A stretch of DNA of 64,000 bases, taken from the NCBI RefSeq assembly GCF_036182465.1, contig NZ_CP108081.1, positions 6,944,001 to 7,008,000 of the forward strand, given 5' to 3'. The notes under the pieces were generated by a model, which worked only from the letters and a program-made list of their open reading frames with translations, did no database searches and was not told where the DNA came from. Positions 55,393 to 64,000 of this stretch are shown here, in pieces. Position numbers and translations under genes: made by a program. Source of the stretch: Streptomyces sp. NBC_00258. GTDB taxonomy: Bacteria; Actinomycetota; Actinomycetes; Streptomycetales; Streptomycetaceae. The stretch's first letter is position 1; every line of letters starts with the position of its first letter.

Positions 55393-56709
55393 GTGGCGGG
55401 GGACGAGTTCTCGGAGCTCTTGGGACAGTTGAAGGAGCGGTCCGGGCTCAGTTACGGGGTGCTCGGGAAGCGGCTTCACACGAGTACGTCCACGCTTCAC
55501 CGGTACGTCAACGGGGATGCCGTGCCGACGGACTACGCGCCCGTGGAGCGGTTCGCCCGCGCCTGCAAGGCCACCCCCGAGGAACTGGTGGAGCTGCATC
55601 GGCGGTGGGTTCTCGCGGATGCGCGGCGGGGGCAGAAGGCGGACGAGGGGCCCGTACAGGGGGCTGCGGCCGGGCCGGCCGTGGGGTCCCTCGAAGAGCC
55701 GGGGGAGATGGCCGGCGAGTCCGCTTCGGCCGATGCCGTCGGCTCGGAGGGTCCCGAGGTCGAGCGTGGAGGGGCGCCGGACACGCCTGTTGCGCGGCGG
55801 CGGCGTACCGTCGTGCTCGCCGGTGCCGCCGTGGCCGCCGCGATCGTGTCGGCCGCCCTCGTGGTGAATCTCGTGCCGGGCAAGGGCGACGACGGCGAGG
55901 GCGGGAAGCAGTCCGTGGGGGCCGCCGGCGAGACCGTCGACGACAGTCCGGGGGCCAGTGAGTCCGGCGACGCGAAAGGCAAATCGCCCTCGCCGTCCGC
56001 CTCGCGCAGTGGCACGCCCAAGGCGTCCGCCTCCGCCTCCCGGAGCGCCGGGGCCGGGGCCGGGGTCGCGCAGGACTCCGGGGCACAGGAGAGTGCCTCC
56101 GCGCCCACCGTCGCCGTCAATCCGTACAAGTGGGAGAGTCCGTGCAGCCAGCACTACCTCGTCGACCGGAAGCCCGAGCAGGTGCCTCCGCCGCCGAGTG
56201 AGACGGACGCGCGCGGGTGGGTCTCCGCGCTCGGCGGGGTCGCCGGCGGGCAGCAGATGCTCGCGCTGACCGTGCAGGGCACCGGGAAGGCCACCGTCGT
56301 CCTTGAGGCGCTGCATGTGCGGGTCGTGGAGAAGAGCGCGCCTCTCGCCTGGAACGACTTCGAGATGGGCGTCGGGTGCGGTGGCGGGGTGGAGACCACG
56401 TCGTTCGGCGTGAACCTCGATGCGGGGCGGCCCGCGACCTCGCCCAAGGCCGGGCAGCGCGATTTCCCGTACAAGGTGAGCGAGTCCGACCCCGAGGTCT
56501 TCTACGTCTTCGCGGACGCCCGGGCGCACAACGTGAGTTGGTATCTGGAGCTCGACTGGTCCAGCGGCACCAAGCAGGGCACCGTACGCGTCGACAACAG
56601 GGGGCAACCCTTCCGGACCAGCGGGAACGTGGGGCGGCCCGCGTACAACTACCCGCTCGGTGACTCCGAATGGGGGCGGAACGAGTACGAGCCCGACATT
56701 CCCGGCTGA
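55393..56709 (+). CDS. Transmembrane protein with XRE-type HTH head
   Basis: 438 residues from GTG 55393, with GAGGGAGG upstream. The N-terminal Cro/C1-type helix-turn-helix (about 8-62) includes LKERSGLSYGVLGKRLHTST and LHRYVNGDAVP. A linker leads to a transmembrane helix (TVVLAGAAVAAAIVSAALVV, about 142-162), then a Ser/Ala/Gly-rich stretch and an extracellular domain (about 245-438) beginning NPYKWESPCSQHYLVD. This cytoplasmic-HTH/outer-domain layout is common in Streptomyces, and target genes are rarely known. It could pass an envelope signal to DNA, or the HTH may be a relic. Confidence 0.82.
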   Translation: MAGDEFSELLGQLKERSGLSYGVLGKRLHTSTSTLHRYVNGDAVPTDYAPVERFARACKATPEELVELHRRWVLADARRGQKADEGPVQGAAAGPAVGSLEEPGEMAGESASADAVGSEGPEVERGGAPDTPVARRRRTVVLAGAAVAAAIVSAALVVNLVPGKGDDGEGGKQSVGAAGETVDDSPGASESGDAKGKSPSPSASRSGTPKASASASRSAGAGAGVAQDSGAQESASAPTVAVNPYKWESPCSQHYLVDRKPEQVPPPPSETDARGWVSALGGVAGGQQMLALTVQGTGKATVVLEALHVRVVEKSAPLAWNDFEMGVGCGGGVETTSFGVNLDAGRPATSPKAGQRDFPYKVSESDPEVFYVFADARAHNVSWYLELDWSSGTKQGTVRVDNRGQPFRTSGNVGRPAYNYPLGDSEWGRNEYEPDIPG

Positions 56710-56854
56710 GTGCCTCTCCTTTCCCGGCCGGGCGGTCTGCAAAACCCGGCGGACGCGATTCGCACAGCCGATCTGCCGGTCAGGGCACTATCAAGTCACC
56801 CCGAGAGTTAGGTTGTTGCTCGTTCAGTGACGCGACTCTCCAGGGAGAGGCTCT

Positions 56855-57757
56855 ATGCCCGGTGATGCTCTCAGCCAGGACCCCGCCGAGCTGAGAAGGA
56901 GGATCGACACCACCAAGGCACACCCGGCACGTGTCTACGACGTTTTTCTCGGGGGCAAGGACAACTACGACGTCGACCGGGCCGCTGCCGCCGCCGCGCT
57001 CACCGCCAACCCGCGCGGCTACCTGGACGTCCGGCACAACCGCGACTTCCTGCGCCGGGCCGTGAACAGGCTGACCGGCGAAGAGGGCATCCGGCAGTAC
57101 CTGGACATCGGCACGGGCCTGCCGACCCAGGAGAACGTTCACCAGATCGCCCAGCGCCTCGCCCCCGACTCCCGGGTCGTGTACGTCGACAACGACCCGG
57201 TCGTCCTCGCCCATGCGCGCGCCCTGCTCACCAGCGGGCCCGAGGGCCGGACCGACTACATCGACGCCGACCTCGAGAACCCGGCCCAGATCCTCGAAGC
57301 GGCCGCGAAGACCATCGACTTCGACGAGCCGGTCGCCCTCGCGCTCGTGGCGATCCTGCACTTCGTCGAGGACGACAAGGCCTACCCGATCGTGCGCGAT
57401 CTGATCGACGCCCTGGCCCCGGGCAGCCGGATCGTCCTCAGCCATCTCACCGAGGACCTCAACCCCGAGAACATCCGCGCGGTCCAGCGGACGTACACCG
57501 AGCGCGGTTTCACCTTCGTGCTGCGCTCGAAGGCGGAGGTCGAGCGGTTCCTCACCGAGAACGGCCTGGAGGTCGACGAGCCCGGTGTGGTCCCCGCCCA
57601 CCACTGGCGGCCCGACAACGCGGCGCCCGTCCCCGAGCAGCCCGAGCCCGGCTACTTCGACGGCCTCGACGACATCGAGAAGGTCAGGTACCGCGACATC
57701 AACGACGTGACGGACGCGGACATCAACGTGTACGCGGTCACGGGCCGCAAGCCGTGA
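56855..57757 (+). CDS. DUF574-type SAM-dependent methyltransferase
   Basis: 300 residues. The start MPGDALSQDPAELRRRIDTT and the block HPARVYDVFLGGKDNYDVDR mark the actinobacterial S-adenosyl methyltransferase family (DUF574/PF04672, from memory). The SAM motif is QYLDIGTGLPTQENVHQIA, then VVYVDNDPVVLAHARALL and YIDADLENP. AGGGAGAGG precedes the ATG. These occur in many paralogues in Streptomyces with unknown substrates. Confidence 0.88.
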   Translation: MPGDALSQDPAELRRRIDTTKAHPARVYDVFLGGKDNYDVDRAAAAAALTANPRGYLDVRHNRDFLRRAVNRLTGEEGIRQYLDIGTGLPTQENVHQIAQRLAPDSRVVYVDNDPVVLAHARALLTSGPEGRTDYIDADLENPAQILEAAAKTIDFDEPVALALVAILHFVEDDKAYPIVRDLIDALAPGSRIVLSHLTEDLNPENIRAVQRTYTERGFTFVLRSKAEVERFLTENGLEVDEPGVVPAHHWRPDNAAPVPEQPEPGYFDGLDDIEKVRYRDINDVTDADINVYAVTGRKP

Positions 57758-57829
57758 GTCGCAAGCCGTGAGTCGCAAGCTCTGAGCCCACAGGACGGCC
57801 CGGAGTTCAGGCCCGTCCCACCGACCGGC

Positions 57830-58627
57830 TCAGTCCCACCGGAACGTCCAGGAGTGTGCGCCGAGCACCTCGTGCCCGGCGTACGCCGACAGGGAGCCGT
57901 GGCCGCTCCGCTCGACCGCGTCCGGGCAGAACGCGTAGTGCTCGGCGGCGATCGCCTCGGCCTCGGCCGAGGTCCGGGGCGGGGCCGCGACCGAGACGAC
58001 CAGCTGGTCGTAGGTCATCGCCACGACCCGTATCCCGAAGCGGTCCTCCCAGGAGCGGAGGACCGCGCACAACGGCGCCACGTCCTCCGTGTGGTTGACC
58101 GGGCCGCACCAGCCGACGGCCGCCGGGACGTCCGCGCTGCGGCGGGCCGGCACGAGGGCGATGTGCGCCCGCTCCAGCCAACTCCCGCCGCCGGTCAGGG
58201 AGTCGGCGACCTCGGCCGCCCGCTCGTCCGGGTCGGCGTCCGGCGGGCCCGCCGCGGCGAGGCCCGGCCAGTCGGCGTCCTCCGCCTCGGCCGCGCACTC
58301 CTCCCAGAGGTCCGCCAGCACCTCGTCCGCGTCGTGGTCGCCCGGATACGAGGCGAGGTCCGGGTCCAGCTCCCACTTGTCCGGGTGGGGTTCGCTCTCC
58401 GCGTCGGCGCCCACCAGCACCGGATGCAGGCCCGCCGTGCGGCGCGCGGACCCCAGCCGCAGCCAGTCGCCCGGCGCCGCCGGGGCGTCGGCCCGCCACA
58501 GCAGCGGTTCGTCCCAGGGGCCGTCGACCGTCGTGTCGAGCAGCGTCCCGGGCGGGATGTCGAGACCGAGCGAGCGGCCGGTCGGGTCGGCCGCCAACGC
58601 AGGCAGCTGGTTCGGAAGAGTCGCCAT
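57830..58627 (-). CDS. DUF4253-type protein, function unknown
   Basis: 265 residues. The C-terminal part (about 150-265) matches the DUF4253 pattern: IALVPARRSADVPAAVGWCG, then VLRSWEDRFGIRVVAMTYDQ, then AEHYAFCPDAV. The N-terminal half is Asp/Ala/Glu-rich. No catalytic motif or export signal is seen. The same protein type occurs next to immunity-like genes in other bacteria, but there is no toxin here. It is in the same direction as the APH-like gene, 65 bases after it. Confidence 0.75.
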   Translation of the reverse strand: MATLPNQLPALAADPTGRSLGLDIPPGTLLDTTVDGPWDEPLLWRADAPAAPGDWLRLGSARRTAGLHPVLVGADAESEPHPDKWELDPDLASYPGDHDADEVLADLWEECAAEAEDADWPGLAAAGPPDADPDERAAEVADSLTGGGSWLERAHIALVPARRSADVPAAVGWCGPVNHTEDVAPLCAVLRSWEDRFGIRVVAMTYDQLVVSVAAPPRTSAEAEAIAAEHYAFCPDAVERSGHGSLSAYAGHEVLGAHSWTFRWD

Positions 58628-58692
58628 GCACGTGACTTTAGGGCCCGCCACTGACAACGCCCTCAGGAGCCGACCAACGCCCGCGGAGACCG

Positions 58693-59619
58693 TCAGCCGA
58701 TGCCGAACCACGTCTCGGCGAGCGCGTCCAGCGTCGGCTCCGGAGGCTTGGGCAGCACACTCATATAGCCGGGCAGGTTGCTGTAGACGTGCAGCAGCGC
58801 GTACGCCATGAGCGTGTGCGGGTCGATCGGCGGGCACCCGTAGGCCTCGTAGAACCGCTTCAGCAGCCGGGGGTCCCCGCACGAGATGAACAGCCCGACG
58901 CCCACGAAGTCGTACGCCGGGTCGCCGATCATCGCCGGCTCGAAGTCGAACAGGCCCGTCAGGCGCCAGCCGTCCGGGTCCACGGTCAGATGCTGGCGCA
59001 TGAACTCCGTGTGCAGCAGCACGCGCCGTGCCGGAGGGGTCAGCGGCACCGAGCTCAGGAACCACGGGATCTGCTCCAGCCAGGTGTCCGACAGACCGGC
59101 CTCGCGCTGCTGTTCCACCGCGTTCGTCCGCTGCGCGTCGACGAACAGGCCCCAGTCGGAGGGGCCGACGGAGCTGGCGAGCGGCGCCGGGTTCAGCGCG
59201 TGCAGCGCCGCCAGGGTCTCGCCTGCCTCCGTGACGATCCGGTCCTGCTCCGCGGCCGGAATCCGCGGCCACGCGTCGGCCAGACTCTCGCCGGGCAGCC
59301 GGGACATCAGGACGAAGGACCAGCCGTTCTTGTACGCCCCCGCGGAGTACACCTGCGGTGTCGGAACCGGCAGTCTGCCGTACACATGGTTCAGTACCTG
59401 CTCCTCGCGCCTGGCGTCGATCTTCTCGAAGGCGGGGAACAGCTTGACGACGTGTGCGGCGCCGACGGAGTAGACCGGCAGCGAACCCTCGATGAAGCGG
59501 ATCAGCGGCTTCACGGTCACCCCGAGGCGCTCGCACAGGTCCATGACGGCGGGCCGCAACAGGGCCTCGTCGCGGACCATGTCGTCCAGCTCTTCGCCGG
59601 TCTCAACGAGTGGCAGCAC
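58693..59619 (-). CDS. Aminoglycoside-phosphotransferase-fold protein with altered catalytic loop
   Basis: 308 residues, GTG start. Kinase-like fold: K59 in AAHVVKLF, the hydrophobic SFVLMSRLPGESLADAW hinge, the catalytic loop LLHTEFMRQHL, and the metal segment LFDFEPAMIGDPAYDFVG. The Brenner motif HGDxxxxN is here H203-T-E205-FMRQ-H210, so both the catalytic Asp and the metal-binding Asn are replaced. It may act on a small molecule with modified chemistry or be a binding protein. Nothing here ties it to drug resistance. The 325 bases upstream (59620-59944) hold no gene I can support. Confidence 0.82.
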   Translation of the reverse strand: MLPLVETGEELDDMVRDEALLRPAVMDLCERLGVTVKPLIRFIEGSLPVYSVGAAHVVKLFPAFEKIDARREEQVLNHVYGRLPVPTPQVYSAGAYKNGWSFVLMSRLPGESLADAWPRIPAAEQDRIVTEAGETLAALHALNPAPLASSVGPSDWGLFVDAQRTNAVEQQREAGLSDTWLEQIPWFLSSVPLTPPARRVLLHTEFMRQHLTVDPDGWRLTGLFDFEPAMIGDPAYDFVGVGLFISCGDPRLLKRFYEAYGCPPIDPHTLMAYALLHVYSNLPGYMSVLPKPPEPTLDALAETWFGIG

Positions 59620-59944
59620 GGGTCAACACCATCCAGAGGGCCGGGGTGACGGAGAAGGGCAGTGCAGTGCTCATTGGGCTCCCAGTGCGGTCCAACAGGG
59701 CTCTGGATTCCCCGGAGTTGGGGTTTGCGCCCCGCAGCATCGCATACTCCGGGGTGCGCCAGAGCACCTCAACCTTTGGCCATCACTCATACGGATTGCC
59801 AGGTCAGTGCGGGGGGAGGCCAGTGGCATATGCGGGCCTCCGTCGCCGCACGGGTCACCTCTATCGCGGGCGTCCGCCTGTCGTGTACGCCTTCAACTGT
59901 CTTCACCCGAACGGGGTAAGCGGCCGGGCCGGTTGTCGTATGTG

Positions 59945-59993
59945 CCGAGACCCGGGCGCAGCCCCGTGGTGAGGGGCCGCGCCCGGGTCTCGG
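59945..59993 (-). terminator. Hairpin terminator after argS
   Basis: A 15-base perfect outer stem (CCGAGACCCGGGCGC and complement) plus a 5-base inner stem, 28 bases past the argS stop. Confidence 0.75.
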
Positions 59994-60021
59994 GTGGCTG
60001 CCGGTGGAGCTCGGCCGACGA

Positions 60022-61803
60022 TCAGAGGCGGTCGGGCGTCCTGATGCCGAGCAGGGCCATGCCCTGGTGGAGCGTGCGGGCCGTCAGGTCGACGAGGAAC
60101 AGCCTGTTCTCGACGACCTCCTTCGGGTTCGCGTCGCTCAGCACCTGGCACTGGTCGTAGAACGTCGTCAGGTGCGACGCCAGCTGGTACAGGTACGAGG
60201 CCAGCTTGTGCGGCTCGTACCCCGACGCCACGTCCAGGAGCAGTTCGCCGAACTGGTCCAGGTGCAGACCCAGCGCGCGCTCCGCCGGGGCCAGTTCGAG
60301 CTCCGGGTGGGCCAGCGGACGCGCGTCCCCGGCCTTGCGGAGGATCGACCGGATACGGGCGTACGCGTACTGGAGGTACACGCTCGTGTCGCCGTTCAGC
60401 GACACCATCTGGTCCAGGTCGAACTTGTAGTCCCGGACGGCCGACGTGGACAGGTCCGCGTACTTCACGGCGCCGATCCCGACGTACCGGCCGTTCTCGA
60501 CGATCTCGTCCTCGGTCAGGCCGACCTTCTCGGCCTTCTCGCGGACCACCGCCGTGGCACGGTCGATCGCCTCGTCGAGCAGGTCGACCAGCCGGATCGT
60601 CTCGCCCTCACGGGTCTTGAACGGCTTGCCGTCCTTGCCGAGGACCGTGCCGAAGGCCAGCTGCTCCGCCTTCGCGTCGCCGTTCAGCCAGCCCACCCTG
60701 CGCGCCGTCTCGAAGACCATCTTGAAGTGCAGGGACTGCCGGGCGTCGACCACATAGACGAGGTTGTTCGCCTTCAGGCCGAAGACGCGGTCCCTGATCG
60801 CGGAGAGGTCCGTCGCCGCGTAGCCGTAGCCGCCGTCCGACTTCTTCACGATCAGCGGGACCGGGTTGCCGTCCGGGCCCTTGACGTCGTCGAAGAACAC
60901 GCACAGCGCACCCTCGGACCACACCGCCACACCGGCCTCTTCGAGGAGGCGGCACGTCTCGTCCAGCATGTCGTTGTAGCCCGACTCGCCGACGATGTCC
61001 GCGTCCTGGATCTCCATGTCCAGCTTCTCGAAGACCGAGAAGAAGTAGATCTTCGACTCGTCCACGAACTTCTGCCACGTGGACAGGGTGTGCGGGTCGC
61101 CGGCCTGGAGGTCGACCACCCTGCGCCGGGCCCGCGTCTTGAACTCCTCGTCGGAGTCGAAGTGCGTGCGCGCGGCCTTGTAGAGGCGGTTGAGGTTCGA
61201 CATCGCCTCCTCGCCCGTCACCGCGCCGTCCTCGGCGGCACCGTGGTCCAGCTCGTGCGGGTGCTCGTCCAGGTACTGGATGAGCATGCCGAACTGGGTG
61301 CCCCAGTCGCCGATGTGGTGCCGCCTGACGACGGTCTCGCCGACGAACTCCAGGATCTGGACGACCGCGTCGCCGATCACCGCGGAGCGGAGGTGGCCTA
61401 CGTGCATCTCCTTCGCCACGTTCGGCTGGGCGTAGTCGATGACCGTCGTGCCCGGGTTCTCCTTGAACGGGACGCCGAGGCGGTCCGCCGGATCCGTGGC
61501 GCGGGCCGCGAGGTTCTGCGTGATCGCGCTGTCCGTGATCGTGATGTTCAGGAAGCCGGGGCCCGAGACCTCGATGTCCTTGATCACGTCACCCTTGACC
61601 AGCCGGTCGACGACCTGGGTCGCGAGGTCCCTGGGGTTGGCCTTCGCCTTCTTCGCCAGGGCGAGGATTCCGTTGGCCTGGAAGTCCGCCCTGTCGCTGC
61701 GTCGCAGCAGCGGGTCCGCGGGCGCGGTCTCCGGCAGGGCTGCCGTGAGCGCGTCCGCCAGGCGCTGGTGGACGTGGGCGGTGAGGGACGTGACCGAGGC
61801 CAT
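60022..61803 (-). CDS. argS: Arginyl-tRNA synthetase ArgS
   Basis: 593 residues, full length. An N-terminal Add1 domain (about 1-105) contacts the tRNA elbow. The class I catalytic core has the HIGH-type motif KEMHVGHLRSAVIGD. The KMSKS position reads GKPFKTREGETIRL, the usual loose form in this enzyme. A DALR anticodon-binding domain ends the protein. It is divergent from lysS, with paired family B repeats in the 385-base gap. Confidence 0.95.
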   Translation of the reverse strand: MASVTSLTAHVHQRLADALTAALPETAPADPLLRRSDRADFQANGILALAKKAKANPRDLATQVVDRLVKGDVIKDIEVSGPGFLNITITDSAITQNLAARATDPADRLGVPFKENPGTTVIDYAQPNVAKEMHVGHLRSAVIGDAVVQILEFVGETVVRRHHIGDWGTQFGMLIQYLDEHPHELDHGAAEDGAVTGEEAMSNLNRLYKAARTHFDSDEEFKTRARRRVVDLQAGDPHTLSTWQKFVDESKIYFFSVFEKLDMEIQDADIVGESGYNDMLDETCRLLEEAGVAVWSEGALCVFFDDVKGPDGNPVPLIVKKSDGGYGYAATDLSAIRDRVFGLKANNLVYVVDARQSLHFKMVFETARRVGWLNGDAKAEQLAFGTVLGKDGKPFKTREGETIRLVDLLDEAIDRATAVVREKAEKVGLTEDEIVENGRYVGIGAVKYADLSTSAVRDYKFDLDQMVSLNGDTSVYLQYAYARIRSILRKAGDARPLAHPELELAPAERALGLHLDQFGELLLDVASGYEPHKLASYLYQLASHLTTFYDQCQVLSDANPKEVVENRLFLVDLTARTLHQGMALLGIRTPDRL

Positions 61804-61874
61804 GGGGTGGGTGCCGTTCTCCTCGTGGGTACGGGTGGATCCGCCCAGTATCCCACGGTGGGTAAAGCGATTTT

Positions 61875-61957
61875 CGCCCCCGCCGCCCTTACCCATTCCC
61901 GTCACTTACTCGGGGGCCAGCCCCCGAACCCCCGCTCCTCAAACGCCGGAGGGGCTG
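61875..61957 (-). repeat. Family B repeat (inverted unit)
   Basis: CGCCCCCGCCGCCCTTACCC, then GGGGGCCAGCCCCCG and CTCAAACGCCGGAGGGGCTG. Mirror of the unit at 37821. It lies in the divergent gap of argS and lysS (61804-62188), which holds no other gene. Confidence 0.75.
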
Positions 61958-61984
61958 GATTTTCCGCGGCCTGGGCCGACACTT

Positions 61985-62086
61985 CCAGCCTGTCCGGCGT
62001 TTGAGGACGAGGCCGTTCAGGCCGATGAGCGGGGGTCTGGGGGCGGCAGCCCCCAGGGACGGGACGGGAAGGGGCGGCGGGGGCGG
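61985..62086 (+). repeat. Family B repeat (direct unit)
   Basis: CCAGCCTGTCCGGCGTTTGAG-like start, then TGGGGGCGGCAGCCCCCAGG and GGGGCGGCGGGGGCGG. Paired head to head with 61875-61957. Confidence 0.75.
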
Positions 62087-62188
62087 TGAAAAGGGGTTTT
62101 CGTGGATGCGGGGCGAGCTGGGAGAATGGGGTGGTCAGCCGTGCGAACCGTACCGCCGGCTCATGACACCTCCTGAGGAAAGAAGGAC

Positions 62189-63931
62189 GTGCCGATCGTG
62201 GCTCAGAGCACCGAGACCACCGACTGGGTCTCCCGTTACGCGGATGAGGTCATCGAGGAGTCGGAGCGTCGGGCCCCGGGCAAACCGGTCGTCGTCGCGT
62301 CCGGGCTGTCCCCGTCCGGGCCCATCCACCTCGGGAATCTCAGGGAGGTCATGACCCCGCATCTCGTCGCCGACGAGATCCGCCGCCGGGGCCACGAGGT
62401 CAGGCACCTCATCTCGTGGGACGACTACGACCGCTACCGCAAGGTGCCGAACGGCGTCGCCGGCGTGGACGAGTCCTGGGCCGAGCACATCGGCAGGCCC
62501 CTGACCGCCGTCCCCGCCCCGAAGGGCTCCCCGTACCCGAGCTGGGCCGAGCACTTCAAGGCCGCCATGGTCGAGGCACTCGGCGAGCTGGGCGTCGAGT
62601 TCGACGGCATCAGCCAGACCGAGCAGTACACCTCCGGTACGTATCGCGAGCAGGTCCTGCACGCGATGAAGCACCGGGGGGACATCGACGCGATCCTCGA
62701 CCAGTACCGGACCAAGAAGGCCCCGGCCAAGAAGCAGTCGCAGAAGCCCGTCGACGAGGCCGAACTCGAAGCCGCCGAGGGGTCGGGCGCGGCTGCCGAC
62801 GACGACGGCACCGGCTCCGCCGGGTACTTCCCGTACAAGCCCTACTGCGGCGACTGCGGCAAGGACCTCACCACCGTCACGGCCTACGACGACGACACCA
62901 CCGAGCTGACGTACACCTGCACCGCGTGCGACTTCTCGGAGACCGTGCGGCTCAGCGAGTTCAACCGCGGCAAGCTGGTCTGGAAGGTCGACTGGCCGAT
63001 GCGCTGGGCCTACGAGGGCGTCATCTTCGAGCCCTCCGGCGTCGACCACTCCTCGCCCGGGTCCAGCTTCCAGGTCGGCGGACGGATCGTCGGGAGCATC
63101 TTCGACGGCAAGCAGCCCATCGGCCCGATGTACGCCTTCGTGGGCATCTCCGGCATGGCGAAGATGTCCTCCTCCAAGGGAGGCGTGCCCACACCCGGTG
63201 ACGCGCTGAAGATCATGGAGCCGCAGATCCTCCGCTGGCTCTACGCCCGCCGCCGCCCCAACCAGTCCTTCAAGATCGCCTTCGACCAGGAGATCCAGCG
63301 GCTCTACGACGAGTGGGACAAGCTGGAGGGCAAGGTCGCCGACGGGTCTGCCCTGCCGGCAGACGTCGCCGCGCACTCGCGCGCCGTCGGCACCGCCGCG
63401 GGCGAGCTCCCGAAGACGCCCCGCCCGATGCCCTACCGCACGCTCGCCTCCGTCGCCGACATCACCGCCGGCGCCGAGGACCAGACCCTGCGCATCCTCA
63501 GCGAACTCGACCCCGCCGACCCGCTCTCGTCCCTCGACGAGGTCCGGCCGCGCCTCGACAGGGCCGAGGCCTGGATCAACACCCAGGTCCCCGCCGACCA
63601 GCGCACGGTCGTCCGCAAGGAGGCCGACACCGAGCTCATCAAGTCCCTCGACGACCAGGGGCGCGCATCGCTGCGGCTCCTCCTCGACGGCCTCGACTCG
63701 CACTGGTCGCTCGACGGACTCACACACCTCGTGTACGGAGTGCCGAAGGTCCAGGCCGGCTTCTCCGCCGACGCCACGCCCAAGGAACTCCCGGCGGAGA
63801 TCAAGGTCGCCCAGCGCACCTTCTTCGCCCTGCTCTACCACCTGCTCGTCGGCCGCGACACCGGCCCCCGCCTGCCCACCCTGCTCCTCGCGGTGGGCCA
63901 GGAGCGGGTGAGGAAGCTGCTCGGCGAGTAG
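62189..63931 (+). CDS. lysS: Class I lysyl-tRNA synthetase
   Basis: 580 residues. It is the archaeal-like class I enzyme, not the common class II LysS. The HIGH-type motif is SGLSPSGPIHLGNLRE (about 38-53) and the KMSKS-type motif GMAKMSSSKGG (about 325). Cys pairs CGDCGK and CTACDF form a zinc ribbon near 220-250. The GTG at 62189 follows AAGAAGGAC; a second GTG at 62198 is possible. An acidic stretch (about 185-210) is an insertion. Divergent from argS. Confidence 0.94.
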   Translation: MPIVAQSTETTDWVSRYADEVIEESERRAPGKPVVVASGLSPSGPIHLGNLREVMTPHLVADEIRRRGHEVRHLISWDDYDRYRKVPNGVAGVDESWAEHIGRPLTAVPAPKGSPYPSWAEHFKAAMVEALGELGVEFDGISQTEQYTSGTYREQVLHAMKHRGDIDAILDQYRTKKAPAKKQSQKPVDEAELEAAEGSGAAADDDGTGSAGYFPYKPYCGDCGKDLTTVTAYDDDTTELTYTCTACDFSETVRLSEFNRGKLVWKVDWPMRWAYEGVIFEPSGVDHSSPGSSFQVGGRIVGSIFDGKQPIGPMYAFVGISGMAKMSSSKGGVPTPGDALKIMEPQILRWLYARRRPNQSFKIAFDQEIQRLYDEWDKLEGKVADGSALPADVAAHSRAVGTAAGELPKTPRPMPYRTLASVADITAGAEDQTLRILSELDPADPLSSLDEVRPRLDRAEAWINTQVPADQRTVVRKEADTELIKSLDDQGRASLRLLLDGLDSHWSLDGLTHLVYGVPKVQAGFSADATPKELPAEIKVAQRTFFALLYHLLVGRDTGPRLPTLLLAVGQERVRKLLGE

Positions 63932-63953
63932 CCGTAGGAAGTCGTACGACGAA

Positions 63954-63984
63954 GGGGGCGCCCGGAGAATCTCCGGGCGCCCCC
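63954..63984 (+). terminator. Hairpin terminator after lysS
   Basis: A near-perfect stem GGGGGCGCCCGGAGA / TCTCCGGGCGCCCCC, 22 bases past the lysS stop, at the end of the window. Confidence 0.8.
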
Positions 63985-64000
63985 ATCCACGTACACACGC

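Noticed and set aside
59620..59944. Small plus-strand open frames upstream of the APH-like gene
   Set aside because: No ribosome site, poor third-position GC bias and no recognisable protein; treated as noncoding.

Overview
The window is a stretch of a Streptomyces chromosome core. It has very high G+C with strong third-position bias, frequent GTG and TTG starts, ATGA/GTGA/TTGA coupled gene overlaps, and actinobacterial rRNA genes with no tRNA in the 16S-23S spacer. It also carries Streptomyces-specific regulators (SigE-CseABC, BldN-RsbN, a BdtA-like factor, Rex). As far as I recall, the order matches the S. coelicolor region from lysS/argS (about SCO3303) to sigE-cse (about SCO3356). I see no prophage, transposase, integrase, CRISPR array or specialised-metabolite cluster.

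Layout. 1-3.2 kb: secreted M23 peptidase, then a divergent TetR regulator and DHA2 drug-efflux pair around a large operator-like inverted repeat. 3.4-6.7 kb: the envelope-stress operon sigE-cseA-cseB-cseC (minus strand). 7-12 kb: mutY, a membrane-anchored protein, and radA-disA (DNA repair and c-di-AMP). 12-14 kb: an unusual protein joining sigma-factor-like, zinc-anti-sigma-like, membrane and BACON-like parts. 14-20 kb: cysteine-rich protein, Ppx/GppA phosphatase, TIM-barrel isomerase, TetR, ilvD. 20-23 kb: Ser/Thr kinase with a beta-propeller-like exterior, divergent from two sister SH3-like proteins. 23-27.4 kb: membrane protein, methyltransferase, ABC exporter, proC. 27.4-28.6 kb: trpS behind a Trp-codon leader peptide and attenuator. 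28.6-34.5 kb: a full rrn operon (promoters, 16S, 23S, 5S, terminator). 34.5-42 kb: HAD phosphatase, MFS protein, AcuC-type deacetylase, a phosphatase-like protein, BdtA-like regulator, a 32-residue ribosomal protein, epimerase, acyltransferase. 42-44.3 kb: bldN and its anti-sigma gene rsbN. 44.6-54.4 kb: HAD hydrolase, glutaredoxin-like protein, then rex-hemA-hemC-hemD and hemB, interrupted by an opposite-strand FAD oxidase. 54.4-64 kb: lipoprotein, HTH membrane protein, DUF574-type methyltransferase, DUF4253-type protein, APH-like protein, argS, and class I lysS.

Themes. Several loci sense redox or envelope state: Rex represses the haem operon according to NADH/NAD+, SigE-Cse senses the cell wall, and BldN-RsbN controls aerial development. 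Translation supply is clustered (rrn, trpS, argS, lysS, small ribosomal protein).

Most gene-free DNA is filled by two families of GC-rich fold-back repeats. Family A has a core near GGGGCGCGGGGAACTGCGCG and occurs at nine loci, twice as arrays. Family B occurs as inverted pairs. The most notable items are the trpS attenuator, the sigma/anti-sigma/BACON fusion, the repeat arrays, an ABC exporter promoter whose palindrome covers the start codon, a candidate BldN promoter for rsbN, and an APH-like protein with a changed catalytic loop.
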